Source of the DNA: an uncultured Bacteroidota bacterium
GTDB lineage: Bacteria > Bacteroidota > Bacteroidia > Bacteroidales > SZUA-534
Direction of reading: 5' to 3'
Assembly: GCA_937885735.1 (NCBI GenBank)
Contig: CALABN010000344.1
Span: 1 to 5,643, forward strand
Length of the DNA: 5,643 nucleotides
Shown: positions 1 to 5,587 of the stretch, piece after piece
How positions within the stretch are numbered: the first letter of the stretch is position 1
Layout: the number at the start of each line of letters is the position of its first letter
Made by a program: the position numbers and the translations under genes
The notes under the pieces: model-generated
Database searches by the model: none
The model's input: the letters and a program-made list of their open reading frames with translations, nothing else
What the model was told of the DNA's origin: nothing

Positions 1-62
1 TACTATACCACAAAATTGCGGTTCCGTACAGAATTCGGGACATTTTGTTTTCCTCGCCTTCG

Positions 63-68
63 TATAAT
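63..68 (+). promoter_or_regulatory. Candidate -10 box upstream of the XRE-like gene start
   Basis: A perfect TATAAT lies 31 bp before the ATG at 100. No good -35 box stands at 16-18 bp spacing; the nearest is the weak GGGACA at 37-42, spaced 20 bp. A 7-bp direct repeat CGTACAG flanks the box at 25-31 and 72-78, which could be an operator for the regulator that follows, but this is speculative. The sequence style fits a sigma-70/sigma-A promoter of a Firmicute better than the Bacteroidota -33/-7 pattern, in line with the view that this end is foreign to the rest of the window. Confidence 0.35.
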
Positions 69-99
69 AAACGTACAGTTATATGGACGTGAGGCGCTT

Positions 100-162
100 A
101 TGGAATTGAACAAAGCGATCAGTCAAAGGCTGAAGGAGCTTTTGACCGAGAGGAAAATGACG
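100..162 (+). pseudogene. N-terminal fragment of an XRE-family (Cro/C1-type HTH) transcriptional regulator
   Basis: The ATG at 100 opens a frame reading MELNKAISQRLKELL, followed by a short TERKMT stretch. This closely resembles the first helix region of small XRE-family DNA-binding regulators of Firmicutes, in which the next residues normally begin the 'TQYxLA' helix of the helix-turn-helix. A GAGG Shine-Dalgarno sequence at 91-94, 5 nt before the ATG, supports this start. After about residue 21 the similarity stops: the same DNA becomes argS coding sequence in another frame, and this frame ends at a stop at 220-222 in the argS overlap. No complete helix-turn-helix is present, so no function can remain. 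The family assignment rests on a short pattern recognised by eye and was not searched. I read it as a gene start joined artificially, or by recombination, to argS. Confidence 0.5.
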
Positions 163-164
163 GC

Positions 165-1019
165 GATTTTCTCTCATATTCAAAGCTTCTTCTGCGTGGC
201 GACGGCACTTCAGTATATATGACTCAAGACCTTGGCACCGCACATCAGCGTTTTGAGCAATACAAACTCGACGAACTTCTGTACGTTGTTGGCAACGAGC
301 AACTTTACCATTTTCAGGTGCTGAAACTTGTGCTCAAGAAATTGGGATTCGACTGGTCCGACCATATCACTCACCTGTCGTACGGAATGGTGGAACTGCC
401 TGAAGGCAAGATGAAATCACGCGAAGGCACTGTTGTCGATGCCGACGACCTGATTGCCGAAATGGTGAACACCGCCCACGAGACATCGGACGAACTTGGC
501 AAACTGCAAGAGTTCGATGAAGAATACAAAAATCAGATTTACAATATGGTAGGCTTGGGCGCGCTCAAATATTTCATTCTGAAAGTCGACCCAAAGAAGA
601 CTATGCTCTTCAACCCGAAAGAGTCAATCGACTTCAACGGAAACACGGGCCCATTCATACAATACACACACGCACGTATCTGCTCCGTATTGCGCAAGGC
701 TGAAGAATCGGGACTGAAGGTTGCCGACAAGATTGACAATTCACTTCAGTTCAACGAGAAGGAAATGCAACTTGCAAAACTATTGTTCGACTTCCCTGCC
801 GTTGTTGCCGATGCCGGCACAAACTACAGTCCCGCACTCATTGCCAACTACCTCTACAGCGTGGCAAAGGAATACAACCAATTCTACCACGACTGCTCAA
901 TCCTGAAAGAAGAAGACAACACCGTCCGCGAGTTCCGTCTGGCGCTGAGCAAACTTACCGCAAAAGTCATAAAGACAGGATCTGCGCTTATGGGAATACA
1001 AGTTCCTGAACGAATGTAA
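165..1019 (+). CDS. argS: Arginyl-tRNA synthetase, C-terminal half (5' end missing)
   Basis: Arginyl-tRNA synthetase charges tRNA-Arg with arginine using ATP in the cytoplasm. The class I catalytic core begins in recognisable form at KLLLRGDGTSVYMTQDLG (183-236), then the YVVGNEQLYHFQVL segment and the KMSKS-equivalent loop KMKSREGT (408-431). The C-terminal half carries the DALR-type anticodon-binding domain, including GNTGPFIQYTHARI (639-680), and ends in VPERM, usual for the family. About 285 codons are present of the roughly 550-600 expected. The N-terminal tRNA-recognition domain and the HIGH motif are absent. The frame is open from 93, but nothing before about 165 looks like ArgRS, and the upstream DNA matches an XRE regulator start in another frame. 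The ATG at 219 is an internal methionine, not a start. An intrinsic terminator follows 25 bp after the stop. Product identity is very secure; the 5' boundary is approximate. Confidence 0.95.
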   Translation, partial: DFLSYSKLLLRGDGTSVYMTQDLGTAHQRFEQYKLDELLYVVGNEQLYHFQVLKLVLKKLGFDWSDHITHLSYGMVELPEGKMKSREGTVVDADDLIAEMVNTAHETSDELGKLQEFDEEYKNQIYNMVGLGALKYFILKVDPKKTMLFNPKESIDFNGNTGPFIQYTHARICSVLRKAEESGLKVADKIDNSLQFNEKEMQLAKLLFDFPAVVADAGTNYSPALIANYLYSVAKEYNQFYHDCSILKEEDNTVREFRLALSKLTAKVIKTGSALMGIQVPERM

Positions 1020-1044
1020 TCTGACTACATACTATTATAATGAT

Positions 1045-1076
1045 AGCCTTCGGCAACAAACCGAAGGCTTTTTTTT
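1045..1076 (+). terminator. Rho-independent terminator of argS
   Basis: A perfect 9-bp stem, AGCCTTCGG (1045-1053) pairing with CCGAAGGCT (1061-1069), encloses the 7-nt loop CAACAAA and runs into eight T residues (1069-1076). It starts 25 bp after the argS stop codon and should isolate argS from the ATPase gene downstream. Confidence 0.93.
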
Positions 1077-1098
1077 GACTATTGGAATGCTAAAAATC

Positions 1099-1190
1099 AA
1101 AAGTTGCGGAATAAATTGACAAAAAGTTGCGGAATAAACCGACAAAAAGTTGCGGAATAAATAGACAAAAAGTTGCGGAATAACTTGCAT
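1099..1190 (+). repeat. Four direct repeats with exact 23-bp period, left of the ATPase gene
   Basis: The 16-base core AAAAGTTGCGGAATAA occurs without mismatch at 1099-1114, 1122-1137, 1145-1160 and 1168-1183, so successive starts are exactly 23 bp apart. The 7-base spacers are ATTGACA, ACCGACA and ATAGACA after the first three copies; after the last copy the spacer changes to CTTGCAT. The array ends 49 bp before the ATPase start codon. The same core returns twice downstream of that gene. The fixed period, invariant core and variable spacer look like an iteron or operator array bound by a protein. It is not a CRISPR array, because the spacers are only 7 bp. Confidence 0.95.
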
Positions 1191-1239
1191 AATTAATTAT
1201 TTATTAAGACTTTTACAAAAAACAAAAACAAACAAGAAA

Positions 1240-2514
1240 ATGAAGCAATACAAACCAAGAATTACGGACATAATTTTAGGGCAAAAACTGCAAGGCAAAG
1301 GAGCCATACTTATAGAAGGCCCCAAATGGTGCGGAAAAACCACCACTGCCAAACAGCAAGCCAAAAGTATTCTTGATTTAGGCGACACTTCCGTATTGAG
1401 CGAAGCACAAAATACATTTATGCTACGGCCGAAAGCGCTACTCGACAAAAAAGCGCCACTTCTTATTGACGAGTGGCAAAGTATGCCACAATTATGGGAT
1501 ATGGTGCGTTCTGAAGTCGACAAAAGGGACGATTTCGGTCAATTCATACTGACTGGCAGTAGCGTGCCCATTTCACAAGACAAACTGCTACACAGCGGAA
1601 CAGGGCGCATTGGCAGAATCAGTATGCGGACAATGTCACTATGGGAATCCGGCGAGTCAACCGGCACGGTAAGCATCAAAGACCTTTTTGACGGCATCGG
1701 CATTGACACCACCGACAACTATATGGACATTGAACAAGTAGCATTCCTGCTATGCAGAGGTGGCTGGCCAAAAGCGACGCAACTGAAAGGCGACATTGCG
1801 CTTAACGAGGCTCGCGACTACTACGAGGCAATATACAAGACCGCCATTCACCGCGTCGACAACACACGACGCAATAGCGAGCGCACGCGCCTATTGCTTA
1901 GGTCGTACGCACGCAACCAAGGTGCGGCCATTAGTTTCAACAAGATAAGCTCCGACATTAAAAAAAACGACAATCAGTCAATATCTTACGAAACAATTTC
2001 CGACTACGTGGATGCACTCAAAAAGATGTTTGTACTAGAAGATATGCCTGCCTGGAATCCGAATCTGCGTAGCAAGGCTGCCATTCAGACTTCAGAAACA
2101 AGATTCTTTACTGACCCAAGTATTGCAGCCGCTTCGTTATTCATAAGCCCTAACGACCTGCTGAACGACCTGCGGACATTCGGCCTGCTATTTGAATCAA
2201 TGGCCATACGCGACCTGCGCGTCTATGCCGACGCACTTGACGGACAGATATTTCACTTTAGAGACTCATCTGGTTCCGAATGTGATGCCGTATTGCACCG
2301 CCGCAACGGCTCATACGGCCTCATCGAAATAAAACTTGGCGGCAATGAGAACATTGAAAAAGGTGCACAGACGCTACTCAACCTGTCTGGCAAGATTGAT
2401 ACAGCAAAAATGCCACAGCCATCGTTCTTGCTGGTGCTCACAGCCGTAGGCAAATATGCATACCAAAGAGCCGACGGAGTTTATGTAGTCCCAATAGGTT
2501 GCCTAAAGCCATAA
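1240..2514 (+). CDS. AAA-family ATPase with C-terminal DUF4143 / PD-(D/E)XK nuclease-like domain
   Basis: This 424-residue protein has the standard two-part layout of the bacterial and archaeal ATPase/DUF4143 family. The N-terminal P-loop ATPase has Walker A GPKWCGKT (27-34), Walker B PLLIDEWQ with D77 and E78, a sensor-like FILTGSS (102-108), and the conserved HSGTGRIGRI segment (118-127) that leads to MRTMSLWESGES. The DUF4143 region follows from about residue 200. Its end carries a PD-(D/E)XK-like pattern, ECD (347-349) then LIEIK (361-365), giving D349, E363 and K365 as candidate metal-site residues. No signal peptide or membrane segment is seen. The family's cellular function is not settled; DNA processing or conflict roles are inference. 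The start is the first ATG after an A-rich leader typical of Bacteroidota, with no Shine-Dalgarno site. The gene stands alone, shielded from argS by a terminator and bracketed by 23-bp repeats. It appears intact. Confidence 0.9.
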   Translation: MKQYKPRITDIILGQKLQGKGAILIEGPKWCGKTTTAKQQAKSILDLGDTSVLSEAQNTFMLRPKALLDKKAPLLIDEWQSMPQLWDMVRSEVDKRDDFGQFILTGSSVPISQDKLLHSGTGRIGRISMRTMSLWESGESTGTVSIKDLFDGIGIDTTDNYMDIEQVAFLLCRGGWPKATQLKGDIALNEARDYYEAIYKTAIHRVDNTRRNSERTRLLLRSYARNQGAAISFNKISSDIKKNDNQSISYETISDYVDALKKMFVLEDMPAWNPNLRSKAAIQTSETRFFTDPSIAAASLFISPNDLLNDLRTFGLLFESMAIRDLRVYADALDGQIFHFRDSSGSECDAVLHRRNGSYGLIEIKLGGNENIEKGAQTLLNLSGKIDTAKMPQPSFLLVLTAVGKYAYQRADGVYVVPIGCLKP

Positions 2515-2522
2515 TTATGGCT
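2507..2522. repeat. 16-bp perfect palindrome across the ATPase stop codon
   Basis: AGCCATAATTATGGCT is its own reverse complement and contains the ATPase stop codon (2512-2514). No T-tract follows, so it is not a standard terminator. It may be a protein-binding site, a weak mRNA 3' hairpin (the loop-free centre makes this poor), or chance. The 23-bp repeats resume 20 bp further on. Confidence 0.6.
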
Positions 2523-2542
2523 CAAAACAGATGTAACATTTA

Positions 2543-2590
2543 AAAAGTTGCGGAATAAACTAATCAAAAGTTGCGGAACAACTCTTGCAT
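2543..2590 (+). repeat. Two further copies of the 23-bp-period repeat, right of the ATPase gene
   Basis: The core AAAAGTTGCGGAATAA is perfect at 2543-2558 and has one T-to-C change at 2566-2581 (AAAAGTTGCGGAACAA). The spacing is again exactly 23 bp, and the orientation is the same as in the left array. The last copy is followed by CTCTTGCATA, close to the CTTGCATA that ends the left array, so the array has a defined 3' border and not a random end. From here to 2690 there is only AT-rich spacer with no supported gene. Confidence 0.93.
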
Positions 2591-2690
2591 ATCGCTATAA
2601 TTAAACAAGATAACAATCGGTCATTATATTCATAAAAAAGACGATATCCAATTGCCCCGACACCTGCAAGCATCATCTTTTGTTGACAAC

Positions 2691-2724
2691 AAAAAACGCC
2701 CTTCAGCAAATGCCGAAGGACGTT
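2691..2724 (-). terminator. Rho-independent terminator of leuB
   Basis: Read on the - strand, AACGTCCTTCGGC (2724-2712) pairs with GCTGAAGGGCGTT (2707-2695) to give a 13-bp stem with two G-U wobbles around the 4-nt loop ATTT, and the transcript then continues into a run of U residues (2696-2691). It begins 26 bp past the leuB stop, closes the leu operon and faces the argS/ATPase side. Confidence 0.9.
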
Positions 2725-2750
2725 CTTTGTATCAGAAGCCGAAAATCGGA

Positions 2751-3833
2751 CTATGCTTTCCTGATGTAGTTGACAACCCACTCACCCACTTCACTGGTGC
2801 TGTGTGCGTTGTTTTTGTCAATATCTTCAGTCACATAATTTGCGTCAAGCGAAGCCTGGACAGCCTTGCGGATAAGAGCGCCTTCCTCGTGCAAGTCAAA
2901 TGCGTACTCAAACATCATTGCGGCTGACAATATTGTTGCCAATGGATTTGCAATGTTCTTGCCTTTTGCCTGTGGATATGAACCGTGGATAGGTTCAAAC
3001 ACGCTAGTAAACTCGCCAATTGATGCAGAAGGAAGCAATCCCATTGAGCCTGAAATAACTGAAGCCTCATCGGTAAGAATGTCGCCAAATGTATTTTCGG
3101 TAACCATTACATCGAAAAATCCAGGATTGGTAATCATTCGCATTGCGGCATTGTCAACATACATATAGTCGGTTGTAACGTCAGGATAATTTGATGCAAC
3201 TTCTTGAGCCACCTTTCTCCACAAACGGCTAGATGCCAACACATTAGCCTTATCAACAACAGTGACGTGCTTTTTGCGCTTGCGGGCATACTCAAATGCC
3301 ACCTTAAGAATACGCTCAATTTCTGGACGCGAATAGAAGTTTGTGTCAAAAGCCTCTTCAATGCCGTCAGCGTTTACCGTTGGCTCCTCTTTCTTGCCAA
3401 AATACATACCGCCAGTAAGTTCACGGATACAAATAAAGTCGGCACCCTTAACCAACTCTTCTTTCAATGGCGATTTATGCAAAAGGCACTCAAATGTCTC
3501 AACAGGACGAATGTTTGCAAACAAGCCCAATTTCTTGCGCATTGCCAAAAGACCTTGTTCAGGACGAACCTTTGCAGTTGGGTCGTTGTCAAATTTTGGG
3601 TCGCCTACAGCACCGTACAACACTGCATCCGACTCAAGGCAAAGTTGATGAGTCGATTCTGGATATGGGTCGCCATAGGCATCAATTGCACACGCACCCG
3701 TAAGAGCCTCTTTGTATGTCAAAGTATGGCCAAACTTGTCACAAACTGCTTTAGTTACATCCAAGGCTTGTTTCATCACCTCTGGACCAATACCATCGCC
3801 AGCCAAAACTGCGATTTTCAAATTCTTTCCCAT
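2751..3833 (-). CDS. leuB: 3-isopropylmalate dehydrogenase
   Basis: LeuB oxidises and decarboxylates 3-isopropylmalate to 4-methyl-2-oxopentanoate with NAD, the third step of leucine synthesis, in the cytoplasm. The 360-residue length is normal and the protein looks complete. Visible signatures are AGDGIGPEV (11-19), substrate arginines R99, R109 and R137 (in [10 protein letters not shown]), catalytic-type Y144 and K195, and metal ligands D227, D251 and D255 around YVDNAAMR and GDILTDEAS. The cofactor loop is [18 protein letters not shown] (280-297); Q288 stands where the Thermus enzyme has the Asp that contacts the adenosine ribose, which may be a lineage trait. The start ATG follows an A/T-rich leader with no Shine-Dalgarno site. 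The gene is the last of the operon, 115 bp after the methyltransferase gene, and is followed by a terminator. The spacer contains a heptamer array and a possible Bacteroidota -7 box, so leuB may have its own promoter. Confidence 0.97.
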   Translation of the reverse strand: MGKNLKIAVLAGDGIGPEVMKQALDVTKAVCDKFGHTLTYKEALTGACAIDAYGDPYPESTHQLCLESDAVLYGAVGDPKFDNDPTAKVRPEQGLLAMRKKLGLFANIRPVETFECLLHKSPLKEELVKGADFICIRELTGGMYFGKKEEPTVNADGIEEAFDTNFYSRPEIERILKVAFEYARKRKKHVTVVDKANVLASSRLWRKVAQEVASNYPDVTTDYMYVDNAAMRMITNPGFFDVMVTENTFGDILTDEASVISGSMGLLPSASIGEFTSVFEPIHGSYPQAKGKNIANPLATILSAAMMFEYAFDLHEEGALIRKAVQASLDANYVTEDIDKNNAHSTSEVGEWVVNYIRKA

Positions 3834-3864
3834 TTTATATTTTGTTTATTATAAAGTTTTAAAT

Positions 3865-3872
3865 CAAATATA
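3865..3872 (-). promoter_or_regulatory. Candidate Bacteroidota -7 box upstream of leuB
   Basis: Read on the - strand, TATATTTG matches the Bacteroidota -7 consensus TAnnTTTG and lies 31 bp before the leuB ATG. The expected -33 TTTG, about 19-20 bp further up, is not present because that stretch is occupied by the AATTCAC heptamer array. A TTTG exists at 3883-3880 but is only 7 bp away. The match could be chance in AT-rich DNA. Confidence 0.3.
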
Positions 3873-3886
3873 TAACACTCAAATTT

Positions 3887-3942
3887 GTGAATTGTGAATT
3901 GTGAATTGTGAATTGTGAATTGTGAATTGTGAATTGTGAATT
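3887..3942. repeat. Eight perfect tandem copies of the heptamer GTGAATT
   Basis: The 56-bp tract consists of eight exact, uninterrupted copies of GTGAATT (AATTCAC in the leuB reading direction). It fills half of the spacer between the methyltransferase stop (3949) and the leuB start (3833), beginning 53 bp upstream of the leuB ATG and ending 6 bp from the methyltransferase stop. Perfect short tandem arrays are prone to slipped-strand copy-number change. The array is noncoding, so any effect would be on promoter spacing, mRNA processing or translation of leuB. Confidence 0.98.
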
Positions 3943-3948
3943 ATTAAA

Positions 3949-4653
3949 TCATTTTATTCCCACAAAGGTTGCAAAGTTGAAATGCTTGTGCAAGACAGAA
4001 ATTTTCGAAAAACCGACCTGTTGCATCAAATCCAACTGATACATAAGTGTTTGTGGTGTATCTTCAGTTTCATATTTATTAAGAAAGACATCAACCTCGT
4101 CAGGAACATTCTTTTTAAGCACACTTTTCCAGCCGTCAAGCATAAGATTGTCTAGTTCAAGTGTTTCACCAATCACAATGTCATTGACGAAAAACGAGCC
4201 ACCAATCTTCAGTGCATCAAAAATGCGTCCATACATCGACTCCCATTCATCAGTGTTTCTTAAATGGTGAAGCGTGGTTCCTGCCGTTATCACGTCAAAA
4301 TTCTCCTTGCCAAAATCAACAGTCTTGTAATCTGCATTCAAAACTCTGACGTAGCCTGAAGTCAATGCTGAAACACGTTTTTGGGCTTCGGCAAGCATAT
4401 TCTCGCTGATATCGACAAGCGTGAAATTGGCATTTGGAAACAACTGCGCCAACTTTACAGCATAATTGCCACCTCCACATCCCAAATCCATTATTTGAGA
4501 TGAATCGGGATTCAGCAACTTTGCCGACTGCGCCACAATTTCCATACACAAAGGCGAGTCAATGGCAGTTGCTTGTCCAGTCTCAATATTCGAAAATCGG
4601 TCAACCTGCTCGTTAAAATTCTTCCGAATCGATTCAATGGACGACTTCATCAT
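3949..4653 (-). CDS. Class I SAM-dependent methyltransferase
   Basis: The 234-residue protein has the Rossmann-type methyltransferase fold. Motif I IMDLGCGGGNYA (54-65) binds S-adenosylmethionine, LVDIS (79-83) supplies the acidic residue D81 for the ribose, NADY (106-109) contains a likely adenine-contact D108, and FDVITAGTTLHHL (119-131) with ALKIGGSFFVND (147-158) are motifs IV and V. The N-terminal IRKNFNEQVDRFSNIETGQ with a following IDSPL resembles a family of unassigned bacterial methyltransferases distantly like CmoA; the substrate cannot be told. Two adjacent ATG codons are possible starts (4653 and 4650). The gene begins 7 nt after the stop of the LeuA-type gene, which implies cotranscription and possibly translational coupling. 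Leucine operons do not usually carry a methyltransferase here. No terminator separates it from leuB. Confidence 0.88.
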   Translation of the reverse strand: MMKSSIESIRKNFNEQVDRFSNIETGQATAIDSPLCMEIVAQSAKLLNPDSSQIMDLGCGGGNYAVKLAQLFPNANFTLVDISENMLAEAQKRVSALTSGYVRVLNADYKTVDFGKENFDVITAGTTLHHLRNTDEWESMYGRIFDALKIGGSFFVNDIVIGETLELDNLMLDGWKSVLKKNVPDEVDVFLNKYETEDTPQTLMYQLDLMQQVGFSKISVLHKHFNFATFVGIK

Positions 4654-4660
4654 TTACCAA

Positions 4661-5551
4661 TCACTTATCCTCAATAATATTCAGCATCTTGATAGTCGCC
4701 TTGATAGCAGCCATAGTCTGGTCAGGGTCAAGGCCACGGGTACGGAAATCGTTCCCGTCCAATTGCCAAGTTATGGTTGTCTGTACCAAAGCGTCAGTAC
4801 GGCCGCCAGGTGGAATTGTCACGTTGTAATCGACCAATTTTGGCAAGACCTTATTTAAATTACTGTATATCTTTTTAATGCAACTCATAAACGCGTCATA
4901 TTGGCCATCGCCCGACGCCGCCTCCTTGTAGAATTCACCATCAATCTTGACCATTACTGACACAATCGACTTCAGTCCTTTTGCCGTGCTGAAGTTAAAA
5001 TTGACTACATCAACCTTATCCTTAATTGACTGGCTGCGAAGCACATCGCTGATTATGAACGGCAAATCCTCGCGAGTCACCATCTCCTTCTTGTCGCCAA
5101 GTTCGATTATATGTTGCGTAACCTTGCGCATTGCCTCGTCGTCAAGTTCGATGCCCATTTCCTCAAGGTTCTTCTTGATGTTTGCCTTGCCCGACGTCTT
5201 GCCAAGAGCGTATGTGCGGTGACGTCCGAAACGCTCAGGCACAAGTGCGTTGCAGTAGAGGTTGTTCTTGTTGTCGCCATCAGCATGAACGCCTGCCACT
5301 TGCGTGAAGACATTCTCGCCCACGACAGGCATGTTCTCCGGAACCCTGATGCCCGAGATGCTCTCCACATACTTGCATACATGGGTGAGCTCGCTCTCGT
5401 CGAGATCGTACTGACCGTTGCAGCGGAGCACCGGCAGGGATGACTCTCTGTCGAAGAAATCGACCACTTCCGGCATAGGATATCTCAGCGCGAACGGCAG
5501 CTTCTGCCATCCGCACAGCTCAAAGCCCTTTTCGAGAATGTAATACGGCAT
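4661..5551 (-). CDS. 2-isopropylmalate synthase-family protein, C-terminal region, fused to a foreign N-terminus
   Basis: From about residue 54 of the frame, the sequence is the C-terminal part of an alpha-isopropylmalate/citramalate synthase-family enzyme. The segment VVGENVFTQVAGVHADGDNKNNLY and then PERFGR and ALGKTSGKANI belong to the linker subdomains. The regulatory LeuA dimer domain follows, with ASGDGQYDAF, IPPGGRTDALVQTTITW and GLDPDQTMAAIKATIKMLN. These enzymes condense acetyl-CoA with a 2-oxo acid at the start of leucine or isoleucine synthesis. The whole TIM-barrel catalytic domain, normally some 270 residues, is absent. In its place are about 50 residues unlike LeuA. The ATG at 5551 is preferred over the GTG at 5560 because AAGGG lies 8 nt upstream of it. 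As it stands the product could not be catalytic. The family is certain; whether the native gene is leuA or a leuA/cimA paralogue is not. Confidence 0.85.
   Translation of the reverse strand: MPYYILEKGFELCGWQKLPFALRYPMPEVVDFFDRESSLPVLRCNGQYDLDESELTHVCKYVESISGIRVPENMPVVGENVFTQVAGVHADGDNKNNLYCNALVPERFGRHRTYALGKTSGKANIKKNLEEMGIELDDEAMRKVTQHIIELGDKKEMVTREDLPFIISDVLRSQSIKDKVDVVNFNFSTAKGLKSIVSVMVKIDGEFYKEAASGDGQYDAFMSCIKKIYSNLNKVLPKLVDYNVTIPPGGRTDALVQTTITWQLDGNDFRTRGLDPDQTMAAIKATIKMLNIIEDK
5405..5551 (-). pseudogene. N-terminal fragment resembling a SPASM-type radical SAM protein
   Basis: The first residues from the ATG at 5551 are MPYYILEKGFELCGWQKLPF, then a stretch ending VVDFFDRES and VLRCNGQYDLD. 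The pattern 'YxLxxGYELxGWxxLPYA ... EFxDxExFxxLxxCxGxxDLD' is one I associate with the N-terminal leader of SPASM-domain radical SAM peptide-modifying enzymes of gut Firmicutes and relatives. The CxxxCxxC iron-sulfur motif that would follow is missing, because the frame passes into LeuA-type sequence near 5392-5412. It has its own promoter and Shine-Dalgarno site, as expected of a real gene start. Identification is by eye from about 50 residues and needs a database search. It is either half of a chimeric contig end or, less likely, a true fusion partner. Confidence 0.45.
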
Positions 5552-5559
5552 TTTCGTCA

Positions 5560-5564
5560 CCCTT
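5560..5564 (-). promoter_or_regulatory. Shine-Dalgarno site AAGGG that decides the start
   Basis: On the - strand AAGGG is followed by 8 nt and the ATG at 5551. It overlaps the alternative GTG at 5560, which has no ribosome binding site of its own. A clear Shine-Dalgarno here contrasts with the A-rich leaders of leuB and the ATPase gene. Confidence 0.6.
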
Positions 5565-5587
5565 CGCCGATCAACATATTAGATTTT

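Larger units (their letters stand above)
1099..2590 (+). other. Repeat-bracketed ATPase unit, possible mobile or selfish cassette
   Basis: One gene is bracketed by arrays of the same 23-bp-period repeat: four copies on the left and two on the right, all in the same orientation. Both arrays end in a CTTGCATA variant (1184-1191 and 2584-2591). The unit sits between the terminators of the convergent genes argS and leuB, a harmless place for an insertion. No transposase, terminal inverted repeat or target-site duplication was found, so mobility is inferred only from the symmetrical bracketing and the isolated position. It could equally be a resident gene with regulatory repeats on both sides. Confidence 0.4.

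Noticed and set aside
219..1019. Treating the ATG at 219 as the argS start.
   Set aside because: The frame continues upstream with clear ArgRS residues (KLLLRGDGTSVY) and the methionine lies inside the conserved SVYMTQD motif, so it is internal.
1099..1190. A small CRISPR array.
   Set aside because: Repeats of 16 bases with 7-base spacers are far too short, the spacers resemble one another, and no cas gene is present.
1197..1523. A 108-codon - strand frame opposite the 5' part of the ATPase gene.
   Set aside because: Antisense shadow of the Walker A/B region; its hydrophobic end comes from the A-rich leader read backwards.
2678..2694. A 17-bp inverted repeat TTTTGTTG-A-CAACAAAA next to the leuB terminator.
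   Set aside because: The one-base centre cannot form a hairpin, it overlaps the terminator U-tract, and it is probably chance in an A/T-rich stretch.
2560..2781. A 73-codon - strand frame overlapping the right repeat array.
   Set aside because: It runs through the leuB terminator and the 23-bp repeats, which are better explained as noncoding elements.
2652..2927. A 91-codon + strand frame covering the leuB terminator and the 3' end of leuB.
   Set aside because: It translates the terminator hairpin and the reverse strand of leuB; no protein family resemblance.
3848..3853. A - strand TATAAT just before leuB.
   Set aside because: Only 14 bp separate it from the ATG, no -35 box is present at the right distance, and Bacteroidota promoters do not follow this pattern.
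3204..3854. A 216-codon open frame on the + strand opposite leuB.
   Set aside because: It is fully antisense to the clear leuB gene, has no recognisable domain or start signal, and its composition is explained by the codon bias of leuB.
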